DNA of 64,000 nt from Rhizobium sp. BK376 (GTDB lineage Bacteria; Pseudomonadota; Alphaproteobacteria; Rhizobiales; Rhizobiaceae): positions 1 to 64,000 of the forward strand of contig NZ_SLZG01000017.1 of NCBI RefSeq assembly GCF_004341625.1, written 5' to 3'. The translations under genes and the position numbers were made by a program. Below are positions 52,549-60,096 of the stretch, one piece after another. The stretch's first letter is position 1, and each line of letters begins with the position of its first letter. The notes below the pieces were generated by a model. It was not told the DNA's origin, did no database searches, and saw only the letters and a list, made by a program, of their open reading frames with translations.

Positions 52549-52673
52549 TCTCACATTACGTGCCAAAATCAAAGGGGAAATCTCAAATTAACTGCCAAGT
52601 CTCAAATTAAGTGCAAAGCCTATCTTGTTGAAATTGTTGTCGTCGGAGTCTTGCGGTTAAATGCAAAACGACA
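52549..52673. repeat. Right-end repeats of the Tni transposon
   Basis: Four sites in one orientation: TCTCACATTACGTGCCAA (52549-52566), TCTCAAATTAACTGCCAA (52581-52597, approximate), TCTCAAATTAAGTGCAAA (52600-52617) and the tip TTAAATGCAAAACGACA (52657-52673). They are complementary to the left-end sites. Confidence 0.65.
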
Positions 52674-52953
52674 GCGTTATCGCGAAGGACAGGAAGATCA
52701 GCTTGGTGCGCTCGGCCTGGTCGTCAATCTCGTCGTCCTCTGGAACACGATCTACATGGATGCTGCCATCGACCAGCTTGTCTCCGAAAGCTACGAGGTC
52801 AGGCCAGAAGATGTCGCGCGCCTGTCGCCGCTCAGTTTCCGCCACATCAACATGCTCGGTCGTTATGCCTTCACACTCCCGGAATTCGTCGCCCGAGGCG
52901 AACTGAGGCCCCTACGCGACCCTAAAGCCACCGATCCGGACGATGAACCATGA
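52674..52953 (+). pseudogene. C-terminal remnant of a Tn3-family transposase
   Basis: The last 92 residues of a Tn3 TnpA: RYREGQEDQLGALGLVVNLV, WNTIYMDAAIDQL, LSPLSFRHINMLGRYAF and LPEFVARGELRPLRDP are the conserved C-terminus. The rest of the gene is absent because the Tni transposon's right end abuts at 52673. It shows an earlier Tn3-type element at this site. Confidence 0.9.
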
Positions 52954-53007
52954 GGTCCCCCGGACTACAGATTCACCGATCGCTATCGAGCCCCGTTGGG
53001 AGGAATG

Positions 53008-53493
53008 ATGGAAAACACCCGTGAGAAAGTGGCTATAGTCGCCACCGCTCTCCGACAGGCCGGAGTTATCTGCCACGTGTTCGGAGGCTGGGCCGAGGAG
53101 ATCCTTGGCGTGCGTGCGCCATCCACGCACGGTGATATCGATCTGCTTTACTGTGGCGAGGACTTCCAGGTATTTGACAGGGTGCTTCGCGAACTTCCCG
53201 ATTTCCAGGAAGTGCCACAAAAGCGCTTCCGCCATAAACGGGCGTTTCGTTTTCTTGGAACAGTGTGCGAGCTTACGCTTGTTCAAGGGCCAGAAGAGCG
53301 GCCGACAACCCTGTTCTGGGGAGACGTTCCCTACGCGTGGGAAAGCCCTCTCCTTCATGGGTCTCTCGTAGAAATCTGCGGCGAGCCAATTTCGGTCGTG
53401 TCCGCCGCAAATCTCGTGCAATACCGTGAAAACCATAAAGCGACACAGCCGCATCGATGGCGTGAACCGCAAGCGCTGGAACCATATGCATGA
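53008..53493 (+). CDS. Nucleotidyltransferase-fold protein (161 aa)
   Basis: Start at ATG 53008, following GGGAGG. The nucleotidyltransferase signature is FGGWAEEIL followed by THGDIDLLY, with the two metal-binding Asp residues, as in ANT(2'')-like or MNT-type enzymes. About 160 residues, without a clear partner HEPN gene. It may be a passenger of the former Tn3-type element. Possible roles are nucleotidylation of a small molecule or of a toxin; substrate unknown. Confidence 0.75.
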   Translation: MENTREKVAIVATALRQAGVICHVFGGWAEEILGVRAPSTHGDIDLLYCGEDFQVFDRVLRELPDFQEVPQKRFRHKRAFRFLGTVCELTLVQGPEERPTTLFWGDVPYAWESPLLHGSLVEICGEPISVVSAANLVQYRENHKATQPHRWREPQALEPYA

Positions 53494-53551
53494 GCGCTGA
53501 GCTGAGCGCGCAGCAAACTCTTATGTAGGTTTTCTGTTCCGTTGCTATTCA

Positions 53552-55357
53552 AACCCCGGTATCAGCTCGGGTGGCATCAGCGGCGGCTATAACCAGGGCA
53601 CGATCACGGGCGATTACGCCAACGTATCGCAGCAAAGCGGCATCTTTGCCGGCGCTGGCGGCTATCACGTCGATACCGACGGCACCATCGAGCTTGCCGG
53701 CGGCTTTATTGGCTCGACCGCCGATCCCAAGAATAACGATCTGACGGCCAACCAGATCCTTTATTCCAACATCGAAAACTCGATGTCGGCCTCCTCAACG
53801 AGCTACGGCTTCAGCCTGATCGGTGCCGGCATTCCCGTCCCGGTCGTCGGCCAGCCGGCCAAGCAAGACGATCATGGCGAGACGCTGGCGACGATTACGC
53901 CTGGCAACTGGAACTTGACGAACCAGCAGCAGGATCTCTCCGGGCTCAACACCGACGCCTCCAAAGCCAGCACCCAGGTCGATCCTTTCGACATCGACAA
54001 GCTGAAGGCCCAGCAGCAAAGTGCGGCGGCGCTGTCGCAACTGATGAATATGGCAATCGGCTATCTCGGGCAGAAGTACGGGCTCGCCGATGGTGGCTCC
54101 GAAAAGGTCGCGCTGCATGCGGCCGCTGGTGCACTCACTGCTCTAATCTCAGGTGGCAGCGTTAGCACAGGCGCGCTGTCCGGCGCTGCGCAGGAGCTGA
54201 TTGGCGCAGTTGTCGACAAGGCACTCGCAGACAATCCCGATCTTACACAGGACGAGCGCAATGCGCTTGGTCAATGGGCCTCCGTTCTGGTTGGCATGGC
54301 GGCCGGTGGCACGCAAGGTGCTGCTACCGCGCTGGACGCGGAAAAGTATAACCGGCAGCTGCACATCGATGAGGCCAACCTTATCAAGAACAATGCGGCG
54401 CAGTTCGCCTATGATCAGCGTCTTTGCGGCAACGCCACTAGTCCCTCCGGCTGCAGTCAGGATGCGGTCAATGTCGCCATCGGCGAACTAACAATGCAGG
54501 CGCTGAAGCAGGTTGACGCGACAGCCGCCGACGTGACGCAGGACAGCGCTGCGGCGGCATTCCTTGATAGTATAGCGCCTCGTGATACCGCATGTGCACC
54601 AGGCGGCACCAACTGCTATTATTTCCATGCTTACGGCGATGAGTACCAGGACGCGACGATCAACTCCCAGTATTTTGCCCGGGTGCTCAACCTCTATAAT
54701 CTTGCCTCGCAGGTTTATGCCACAGAGCACACTACGTCCAAGGACTTTGCGGGCGAGCTCGACAGCGCCGCACAAACGATCACCGGAGCCGCTCAGGCTA
54801 GGGCAGCCGTCGACAAGGCTTTGGCGACTTGGGAGGTCATAAATGGAGTTTTCATTGGTGCAGCCACAAGTGGGGCACCTGCGACAGCTATCAACCAATC
54901 CCTTGGATTCGAATTCGAACCGCTGAGTGGTTCAGCTTATACGGGAGCGAATAACACAGCACTTTCGCCATCCCAGCAAGCTAGGGCTTGGCAGGGAAGC
55001 GGCTACTATCCAGGCGTCGATAACTATGTCGATATTCTGCTGTCGGGTGGAAGCTATGTAGTGGGGGCCGCACCGGGTCAATCAGTGTATTACACCACTC
55101 TGCAAGGCTATTTGGCCACCGGCGGTACTGCAAAGGGGTATTACAATGCGCTTCAGATAAAGCCCAACACTGATGTACCTTATCCGCCGTACCGAGACGG
55201 CGTTACGATATACCAGGTGAACGGGAACACATCGGCTGCATATAGTTCCGCAACCACGGCAAACCCGGTGTGGGGCAGTGGCGGGGCTCCGCAGTTTTTT
55301 ATACCCGACTTTAAGAATTCGCTGGTGCCGCTGTTTTCCATTCCGTTCAAGGATTAA
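53552..55357 (+). CDS. C-terminal fragment of a filamentous-haemagglutinin/CdiA-like protein with toxin end
   Basis: The frame is open from 53501, and haemagglutinin-like text starts near 53552 (QQSGIFAGAGGYHVDTDGT, ELAGGFIGST), so the long N-terminal stalk and secretion domain are missing; ATG 53783 is internal. Residues up to about 54900 form the pre-toxin region (AAGALTALISGGSVSTGALS, ALADNPDLTQDERNALG). The last 140 residues (VYYTTLQGYLATGG to WGSGGAPQFFIPDF) look like a polymorphic toxin domain; the WGSGG..QFFIP ending recalls TNT/ART-like toxins, which is only a resemblance. Without its N-terminus it cannot be exported as a normal CdiA. Confidence 0.75.
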   Translation, partial: NPGISSGGISGGYNQGTITGDYANVSQQSGIFAGAGGYHVDTDGTIELAGGFIGSTADPKNNDLTANQILYSNIENSMSASSTSYGFSLIGAGIPVPVVGQPAKQDDHGETLATITPGNWNLTNQQQDLSGLNTDASKASTQVDPFDIDKLKAQQQSAAALSQLMNMAIGYLGQKYGLADGGSEKVALHAAAGALTALISGGSVSTGALSGAAQELIGAVVDKALADNPDLTQDERNALGQWASVLVGMAAGGTQGAATALDAEKYNRQLHIDEANLIKNNAAQFAYDQRLCGNATSPSGCSQDAVNVAIGELTMQALKQVDATAADVTQDSAAAAFLDSIAPRDTACAPGGTNCYYFHAYGDEYQDATINSQYFARVLNLYNLASQVYATEHTTSKDFAGELDSAAQTITGAAQARAAVDKALATWEVINGVFIGAATSGAPATAINQSLGFEFEPLSGSAYTGANNTALSPSQQARAWQGSGYYPGVDNYVDILLSGGSYVVGAAPGQSVYYTTLQGYLATGGTAKGYYNALQIKPNTDVPYPPYRDGVTIYQVNGNTSAAYSSATTANPVWGSGGAPQFFIPDFKNSLVPLFSIPFKD

Positions 55358-55361
55358 ACAA

Positions 55362-55787
55362 ATGATATGCAATATAGACAGGAGTGACGGCTCCATTTTT
55401 TTGGAGGAAGGGCGGGTGCTTGCCCGGAACACAAGCCTTCATCAGGTTCTTGATATGGGTTTTGCGGTATGGAACGATTGGGAGGTAAATACTGGCTGGC
55501 GGCACATTTCGATTACGAATATTCTCATTCTGGGAAGACCAGCCTCAGCCATGCTGAGCTTTTTCCGCGAGGAGCTGAAGAAGGTTTTTTTTGTATTGCT
55601 GGATCAGGATCGCACTGATCCCGAAAAAGTTCGACAGCACCACGATAAGGTATTGATTGCCGCGTTTGGCCCTCCACACTCCCGCGACATTCACGGGTTT
55701 ATAAAATATGCGTTTGCTTGGGGTAGTATCGAATCTTCGTACGATCCACGTGGCGTCGAGTCGAACATAATTCTAACCTGGACATAA
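55362..55787 (+). CDS. Putative immunity protein for the CdiA-type toxin
   Basis: A 141-residue cytoplasmic protein from ATG 55362, 4 bases after the toxin stop (AAGGATTAAACAA before it). It is unlike known enzymes: EEGRVLARNTSLHQVLDMGF, HISITNILILGRPASAMLSF and WGSIESSYDPRGVES. A small gene directly after a CdiA C-terminal toxin is normally the cognate immunity gene, which is the basis of this call. Base composition is lower in GC than its neighbours, as usual for exchanged toxin/immunity tips. Confidence 0.7.
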   Translation: MICNIDRSDGSIFLEEGRVLARNTSLHQVLDMGFAVWNDWEVNTGWRHISITNILILGRPASAMLSFFREELKKVFFVLLDQDRTDPEKVRQHHDKVLIAAFGPPHSRDIHGFIKYAFAWGSIESSYDPRGVESNIILTWT

Positions 55788-55789
55788 GT

Positions 55790-56295
55790 CCGCCGCCAAC
55801 GTCGCCTTCGCCGGTCTGAAGGCCTATCAGGCGCTCTCCAATCTCACCGACTGTATCAATGCCGGCAATCTCGCTTCCGTCTCGCTGACGGCCGGCTTCA
55901 CTAGTCGAAGAACGAGACGTCGGTTTCAACCTCGACGCCAGTGCTGCCGACGTTATCGGGCAGCTCGGTTGACATTTCGACCAATGGTGATTTCGTCAGC
56001 CGCGGCCTGCAGATATCGGCCAACAATATCGACATGGCCGGGGCCCATGCGACGACCGATGCCTCTTCGCATAGCGAGTCGGCGGGCGCCAGCATCGGCG
56101 TCTCGGTCGGTGTCGGCATTGGCGGCGCCACGGGGATCACCCCGACGGCCAGCGTCTCGGCTGGTCAATCGAAATCGTCGAGCTCCTCGACGACGCAAGT
56201 GATCTCCACCGTCAGCGCCTCGAACAACATCACCTTTGTCTCGAAGGGCGATACGACGCTCAACAACACCGTCTTCTCGGCAGACACGATAAACG
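55790..56295 (+). pseudogene. Internal haemagglutinin (CdiA-like) fragment, frameshifted and cut by IS66
   Basis: SAANVAFAGLKAYQALSNL and AGNLASVSLTAGFTS are in one frame. After TTCACTAGT one T appears lost, and KNETSVSTSTPVLPTLSG, DISTNGDFVSRGLQISANN and SASNNITFVSKGDTTLNN follow in another. It stops at the IS66 boundary (56296). In an intact CdiA this segment would precede the text now found at 53552, so this is the start of a displaced or orphan module. Confidence 0.8.
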
Positions 56296-56308
56296 GTAAG
56301 CGGTGTTC

Positions 56309-57841
56309 TCAGGCCACAGGTTTGAGTTCCTGCTTTGCGGCATAGGCCCATGGCAGCAGTTCATCGATCTGGCTGTTCGAATGGCCGTTGACGATCCTGA
56401 TGAGGACGTCTGAGAGATAGGCCAGAGGCTCGACTTGGTTTACCTTGGCGGTCTCGATGAGTGATGCGATGGTTGCCCAATGCTCGGCCCCGGCATCGGA
56501 ACCAGCAAATAATGCATTCTTGCGATTGAGGGCGATCGGCCTGATGGACCGCTCGACAATGTTGGAGTCGATCTCGATCCGGCCGTCGTCGATGAACCGG
56601 GTCAAACCATCCCATCGTGACAAGGTGTACCGGATCGCTTCGGCCAGCTTCGTCTTCTGGCTGATGAGGCCGAGCTGTTCGGTGAGCCAGGGCGCGAGGC
56701 TATCGGTGATCAGGCGGCTCTTTTCCAGGCGTATGGCGCTGCGCTCCCCGTGGGGCCGCCCACGTATCTCATCTTCGATCCTGTAAAGTTCGGCGATGCG
56801 CCTGAGCGCCTCGCTGGCAATGGGTGCCGGACCGGCAGCGGCCAGTTCATAGAAGCGGCGGCGAACATGGCTCCAGCAGAAAGCCAGCGACACGGTGTTC
56901 TTTGCCGCCAGCGGGCGATATCCACTGTAGCCATCGACCTGCAGGACGCCGACGAAGCCGTCGAGATGGGCCATCGGCCGTTCGCCTTTGCGATCTGGCG
57001 CATAGACATAGGCGACACCGGGCGGATCATTTCCCTGCCACGGCCGGTCATCACGCGCATAGGCCCAGAGCTGCCCGGTCTTGGTCTTGCCACGCCCCGG
57101 GTCGAGCACTGGGGCTGTCGTCTCGTCGGCGAAGAGCTTGGACGATGACTTCAAATGATCGAGCAGCCGCTGATGGACCGGACGCAGATGCCAGGCCGCG
57201 CGACCGACCCAGTCGGCGAGCGTCGAACGGTCGAGGTCGATGCCCTGGCGCTTGTAGATTTGTGCCTGGCGATACAGTGGCAAATGATCGGCATATTTGG
57301 AAACCAGAACCTGGGCGATGGTTGCCTCGGTCGGAATGCCGCCTTCGATCAGCCTTGCCGGGGCCGGAGCCTGGACCACGACTTCTTCACAGACCCGGCA
57401 GGCATACTTCGGGCGGCGCACGACCAGGACGCGGAACTGGGCAGGCACAATGTCGAGCTTCGCGCTGACATCCTCGCCGATCCGATGCAGGTCATTGTGG
57501 CAACAGGGGCAGGAATGGTCATCGATATCGACGACCACGTCGAAGCGCGGCAGATGCGCTGGCAGCGAACCCCGGTTGGTGCGTCGTTTGGCGACCTGTG
57601 CCTGGCGAAGAGCAGTGGAGGCCTGTTCCTTCTCTTCCAGCCCGGCAGCCTCGACCTGTTCGGCCTCTTCAAGCCCAAGCAGAAGCTGGTCCTCGGGAAG
57701 CGTCTCGGCACGGCGGCCGAAGCGGTGACGCTGTAATTCCTTGATGATCTGACGAAGGCGGGCATTCTCTGCCTCGCGCGAAAGCACCATCGCTTTCAGC
57801 GCGTTCAGGTCATCCGGAAGCTCGTCCACCGTCATCGTCAT
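56309..57841 (-). CDS. tnpC: IS66 transposase TnpC
   Basis: Product of 510 residues. An N-terminal leucine-rich coiled region (LKAMVLSREAENARLRQII), a zinc-finger-like CPCCHNDL, and the DDE core: LFADETTAPVLDPGRGKTK, GYSGYRPLAAKNTVSLAFCW (Asp in LQVDGYSG) and the Glu in NIVERSIRPIALNRKN. The C-terminus extends to within 13 bases of the element's left tip. Intact. Confidence 0.95.
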   Translation of the reverse strand: MTMTVDELPDDLNALKAMVLSREAENARLRQIIKELQRHRFGRRAETLPEDQLLLGLEEAEQVEAAGLEEKEQASTALRQAQVAKRRTNRGSLPAHLPRFDVVVDIDDHSCPCCHNDLHRIGEDVSAKLDIVPAQFRVLVVRRPKYACRVCEEVVVQAPAPARLIEGGIPTEATIAQVLVSKYADHLPLYRQAQIYKRQGIDLDRSTLADWVGRAAWHLRPVHQRLLDHLKSSSKLFADETTAPVLDPGRGKTKTGQLWAYARDDRPWQGNDPPGVAYVYAPDRKGERPMAHLDGFVGVLQVDGYSGYRPLAAKNTVSLAFCWSHVRRRFYELAAAGPAPIASEALRRIAELYRIEDEIRGRPHGERSAIRLEKSRLITDSLAPWLTEQLGLISQKTKLAEAIRYTLSRWDGLTRFIDDGRIEIDSNIVERSIRPIALNRKNALFAGSDAGAEHWATIASLIETAKVNQVEPLAYLSDVLIRIVNGHSNSQIDELLPWAYAAKQELKPVA

Positions 57842-57912
57842 AGATTAAGAACAGCATATTTTGCCGCTCGGAACGAGAGGCCGGATGGTGCTGATTCAAT
57901 TGGTCGCGGCCA

Positions 57913-58269
57913 TCATCCGGCCCTTACCGGCGTTCGCGCTTCGCTCGGCGCATGCACGCGTTTCCAGTCCAATCCCTCGAACAGAGCCGAGAACTGGGCG
58001 GCAGTCAGATGCATCGCGCCGTCCTGCATTCGAGGCCAATGGAACTCGCCATCCTCAAGCCGCTTGGCGACCAGGCACACGCCACTGCCGTCCCAGAAGA
58101 TCAGCTTGATCCGGTCGGTTCGTTTGGCTCGGAACACATAGATCGTGCCCGAGAATGGGTCGGCACCCATTTCGGCCTTCACCAGCGCCGCCAATCCTTC
58201 AGCACCTTTGCGGAAGTCGACGGGCTTGGTGGCAATCATCACCTTCACCGCACCGGACGGACCAATCAC
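57913..58269 (-). CDS. tnpB: IS66 accessory protein TnpB
   Basis: Product of 118 residues: VKVMIATKPVDFRKGAEGLA, DPFSGTIYVFRAKRTDRIKL and DGSGVCLVAKRLEDGEFHWP are the signature of IS66 Orf2. Needed for transposition but not catalytic. It overlaps tnpA by 4 bases. Confidence 0.95.
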   Translation of the reverse strand: MIGPSGAVKVMIATKPVDFRKGAEGLAALVKAEMGADPFSGTIYVFRAKRTDRIKLIFWDGSGVCLVAKRLEDGEFHWPRMQDGAMHLTAAQFSALFEGLDWKRVHAPSEARTPVRAG

Positions 58270-58697
58270 GATGATGCCTTCAAGGCCTGAATGACGGCAG
58301 CAATGGTTGCGGTATCCGCGCCAGACGTGATCCTGACGATCGCGTCGCCAATCTCCAGCTCTATAGCGGTAGCTGGGGATGCATTCTTCGTCATCGCCTT
58401 TCGCGGCTTCGGACGCCGCTCTGCTGAGCTATCGATCACCGCTGGCACAAACATCGGCGGCAAGGCTTGCTCCGCCTGCTTTCGCACCTGCCGCCGCCAG
58501 GTGAACAATTGCCCCGGCGACAACCCATGCCGCCGCGCAACAGCACTGACTGACATCTCGCCGCTATAGCTCTCCGCGATAATTTGATCCTTTTCCTCGT
58601 CGCTCCAGTCGCGGCGGCGGCCTGCTCCGGTGAAAACTTCAAACCGTTGCACCGGCACGTCCACACTGGTGCTATGCGTAAACCCTGTAATCGTCAT
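58266..58697 (-). CDS. tnpA: IS66 accessory protein TnpA
   Basis: Product of 143 residues with an N-terminal helix-turn-helix (WSDEEKDQIIAESYSGEMSV, ARRHGLSPGQLFTWRRQVR) and a short C-terminal domain (AIELEIGDAIVRITSGAD). First gene of the IS66 operon. Confidence 0.93.
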   Translation of the reverse strand: MTITGFTHSTSVDVPVQRFEVFTGAGRRRDWSDEEKDQIIAESYSGEMSVSAVARRHGLSPGQLFTWRRQVRKQAEQALPPMFVPAVIDSSAERRPKPRKAMTKNASPATAIELEIGDAIVRITSGADTATIAAVIQALKASS

Positions 58698-58774
58698 ATG
58701 TCGAAGCCTCGTTCGGCCACAACATCAACAATCCGACCCTGATCCGGAAGGTGGGGTGAAGACACCGCTTACAA

Positions 58775-58966
58775 ATGGGCAGTATTTATAATATTTATAA
58801 CGATATTTCGATCGCACTGATGATTGTCGCGGCGGCAATTTTGTTCCCGCTGATGAAATACAAATCCGTTGATAGTATTCCGAAAAGACAAATGATGATA
58901 ACCGCAGCGATATTCATCACGGTCGTAATGATGTTAATTGTAAGAATGCCATATTCTATAAATTAA
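58775..58966 (+). CDS. 63-aa two-helix membrane protein (copy 1)
   Basis: Two hydrophobic helices (ISIALMIVAAAILFPLM and MMITAAIFITVVMMLIV) joined by a basic loop (KYKSVDSIPKRQ). It is homologous over its full length to the 63-aa gene at 59716. The ATG is 3 bases from the IS66 tip, so its own ribosome site is gone and the gene is probably silent. AT-rich compared with the window. Confidence 0.6.
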   Translation: MGSIYNIYNDISIALMIVAAAILFPLMKYKSVDSIPKRQMMITAAIFITVVMMLIVRMPYSIN

Positions 58967-59088
58967 AAGATATGTATATTGCGTTAATATTCATTATAGA
59001 GAAATAATAATTATAAGAACGGGATTTATATCTGATTTTTTGTAGTGGATCGCGCAAAAATACCAGCAGCGAAGTCGAGGAGATGACT

Positions 59089-59259
59089 ATGTCAGAATTG
59101 CCCCCATCGCCAATCGGAAGTGGCTATTACTTTCAGGGCTTTTTTGTCTCATATTCGAGAGGAATTGGCACCGATGGAGAGCCGAGCACTAGCGTGGGCA
59201 TATAGGCTGAGATCTTCGGCGCAGGCGGTGAGATGCGAGAAACTGGCCTGAGGCTTTAA
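59089..59259 (+). pseudogene. Dead N-terminal fragment of an RTX exoprotein (copy 1)
   Basis: ATG 59089 behind GAGGAG gives 38 residues (MSELPPSPIGSGYYFQGFF, GIGTDGEPSTSVGI), then TAG at 59203. After the stop the frame goes on AEIFGAGGE. This aligns with the start of the protein at 60097 (MSDVPPPPVGSGFYGQAAF, GTDGATSVSFGI, SSLFGAG). A nonsense change and loss of everything downstream left only the leader. Same order as the second copy: 63-aa gene, then RTX start. Confidence 0.75.
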
Positions 59260-59715
59260 ACTACTTTTTTCTCAATCTGTTCCTCTTTTTGTGGATCCGT
59301 TCTCAACAGGCGGCATTTAACGCATTCCAGAAGCGAATTCTCGGTGGAAGCTCATTATGGGTTCCGTCAAAATCTAGGGCTTGTAGACCTATGGAATATA
59401 CGATCAAATGCACGCTATGATAAGGTGAGTTGGTGAGTGAAATCGACTTTGGGTTTCGTATGGATGTTGTGTGTGAACACGCAACTCAATCGTGTTCTAC
59501 CGGGGCATTTCCGAAACCGATTTCAATCGCGCTGGTGAAGGTTGCGGATGTCGCTTTGTTCAAAGGAAGCAATTCCTGCAAACTTAGGTTTGATGCTACG
59601 AAAGAGAATAGATGCGCGCGACTTGCGCAGGTTAAAGTCAGAATGTAGCGGTGCAGCCCAAAATAAAAAATGAGTTTTGAGATATAATTCAAGGTTAAAT
59701 TTGGTTGAGGAATAG
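59260..59715. other. Low-GC intergenic stretch between the two RTX modules
   Basis: 456 bases without a gene I can support. Open frames of 70 residues exist on both strands (59430-59648 and overlapping minus frames), but they lack family resemblance and good ribosome sites. The end before 59716 must hold the promoter of the second module. Confidence 0.4.
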
Positions 59716-59907
59716 ATGGAAAGCGGGATCAACATTTACTCTATTATCGAGTTTGCGATAGTAGTCATAATAATTTTATCAGCTATCCCATTTTCTAAAT
59801 ACAGGGACTCAAAAGAAATACCTAAGAAGAAAGCAGCGATCACAATAATTTGCTTACTTCCACTATTAATTTTGTTCGCTTATTTGGCGCCCTATGCGGT
59901 CAAGTAG
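59716..59907 (+). CDS. 63-aa two-helix membrane protein (copy 2)
   Basis: Two hydrophobic helices (IIEFAIVVIIILSAIPFS and ITIICLLPLLILFAYLAP) with a basic loop (KYRDSKEIPKKK) between. Weak ribosome site (GAGGAATAG). It is the same length and layout as copy 1. It stands 189 bases upstream of the RTX gene. A secretion helper, immunity or anchoring role for the RTX protein is possible but unproven; no family is recognised. Confidence 0.65.
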   Translation: MESGINIYSIIEFAIVVIIILSAIPFSKYRDSKEIPKKKAAITIICLLPLLILFAYLAPYAVK

Positions 59908-60096
59908 GGAGCCTTCCATTGCTGCCGAATTTTTTCGCCGTTTGCCCGAAAACATTGAGTGTGATGTGAATGATTTGTTGATCTATCACATCGATGTGTG
60001 GGTGACGCGGCGATTGCAAGTCGGGCCCTTTCTTAGGCTGCGTGTGTAAAATTAGCGTGCGCAAAGGCGATTACAAATTCAACTTGGAGGAAGGCT

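Larger units (their letters stand above)
49076..52673 (-). mobile_element. Minimal TniA-TniB-TniQ transposon (3.6 kb, Tn5053/Tn7-like)
   Basis: The termini are inverted: TGTCGTTTTGCACTTAA at 49076-49092 and the complement of TGTCGTTTTGCATTTAA at 52657-52673. The element contains only tniQ, tniB and tniA, in that map order and all on the minus strand, with no resolvase and no cargo. Internal transposase-binding-like repeats lie near both ends. The flanks differ: CGCAG inside an IS110 gene on the left, GCGTT inside a Tn3 transposase gene on the right. A 5-bp target duplication is therefore absent and the locus has been rearranged after insertion. Confidence 0.9.
56296..58772 (-). mobile_element. 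IS66-family insertion sequence (2477 bp)
   Basis: Inverted termini GTAAGCGGTGT (56296 on) and ACACCGCTTAC (to 58772). It contains tnpA, tnpB and tnpC in the standard order on the minus strand. The 8-bp flanks differ (GATAAACG left, AAATGGGC right), so the usual 8-bp target duplication is missing, implying recombination or deletion after insertion. Confidence 0.92.

Noticed and set aside
59430..59648. 72-aa frame in the AT-rich gap
   Set aside because: No resemblance to any family, and similar-length frames exist on the other strand; left as intergenic.
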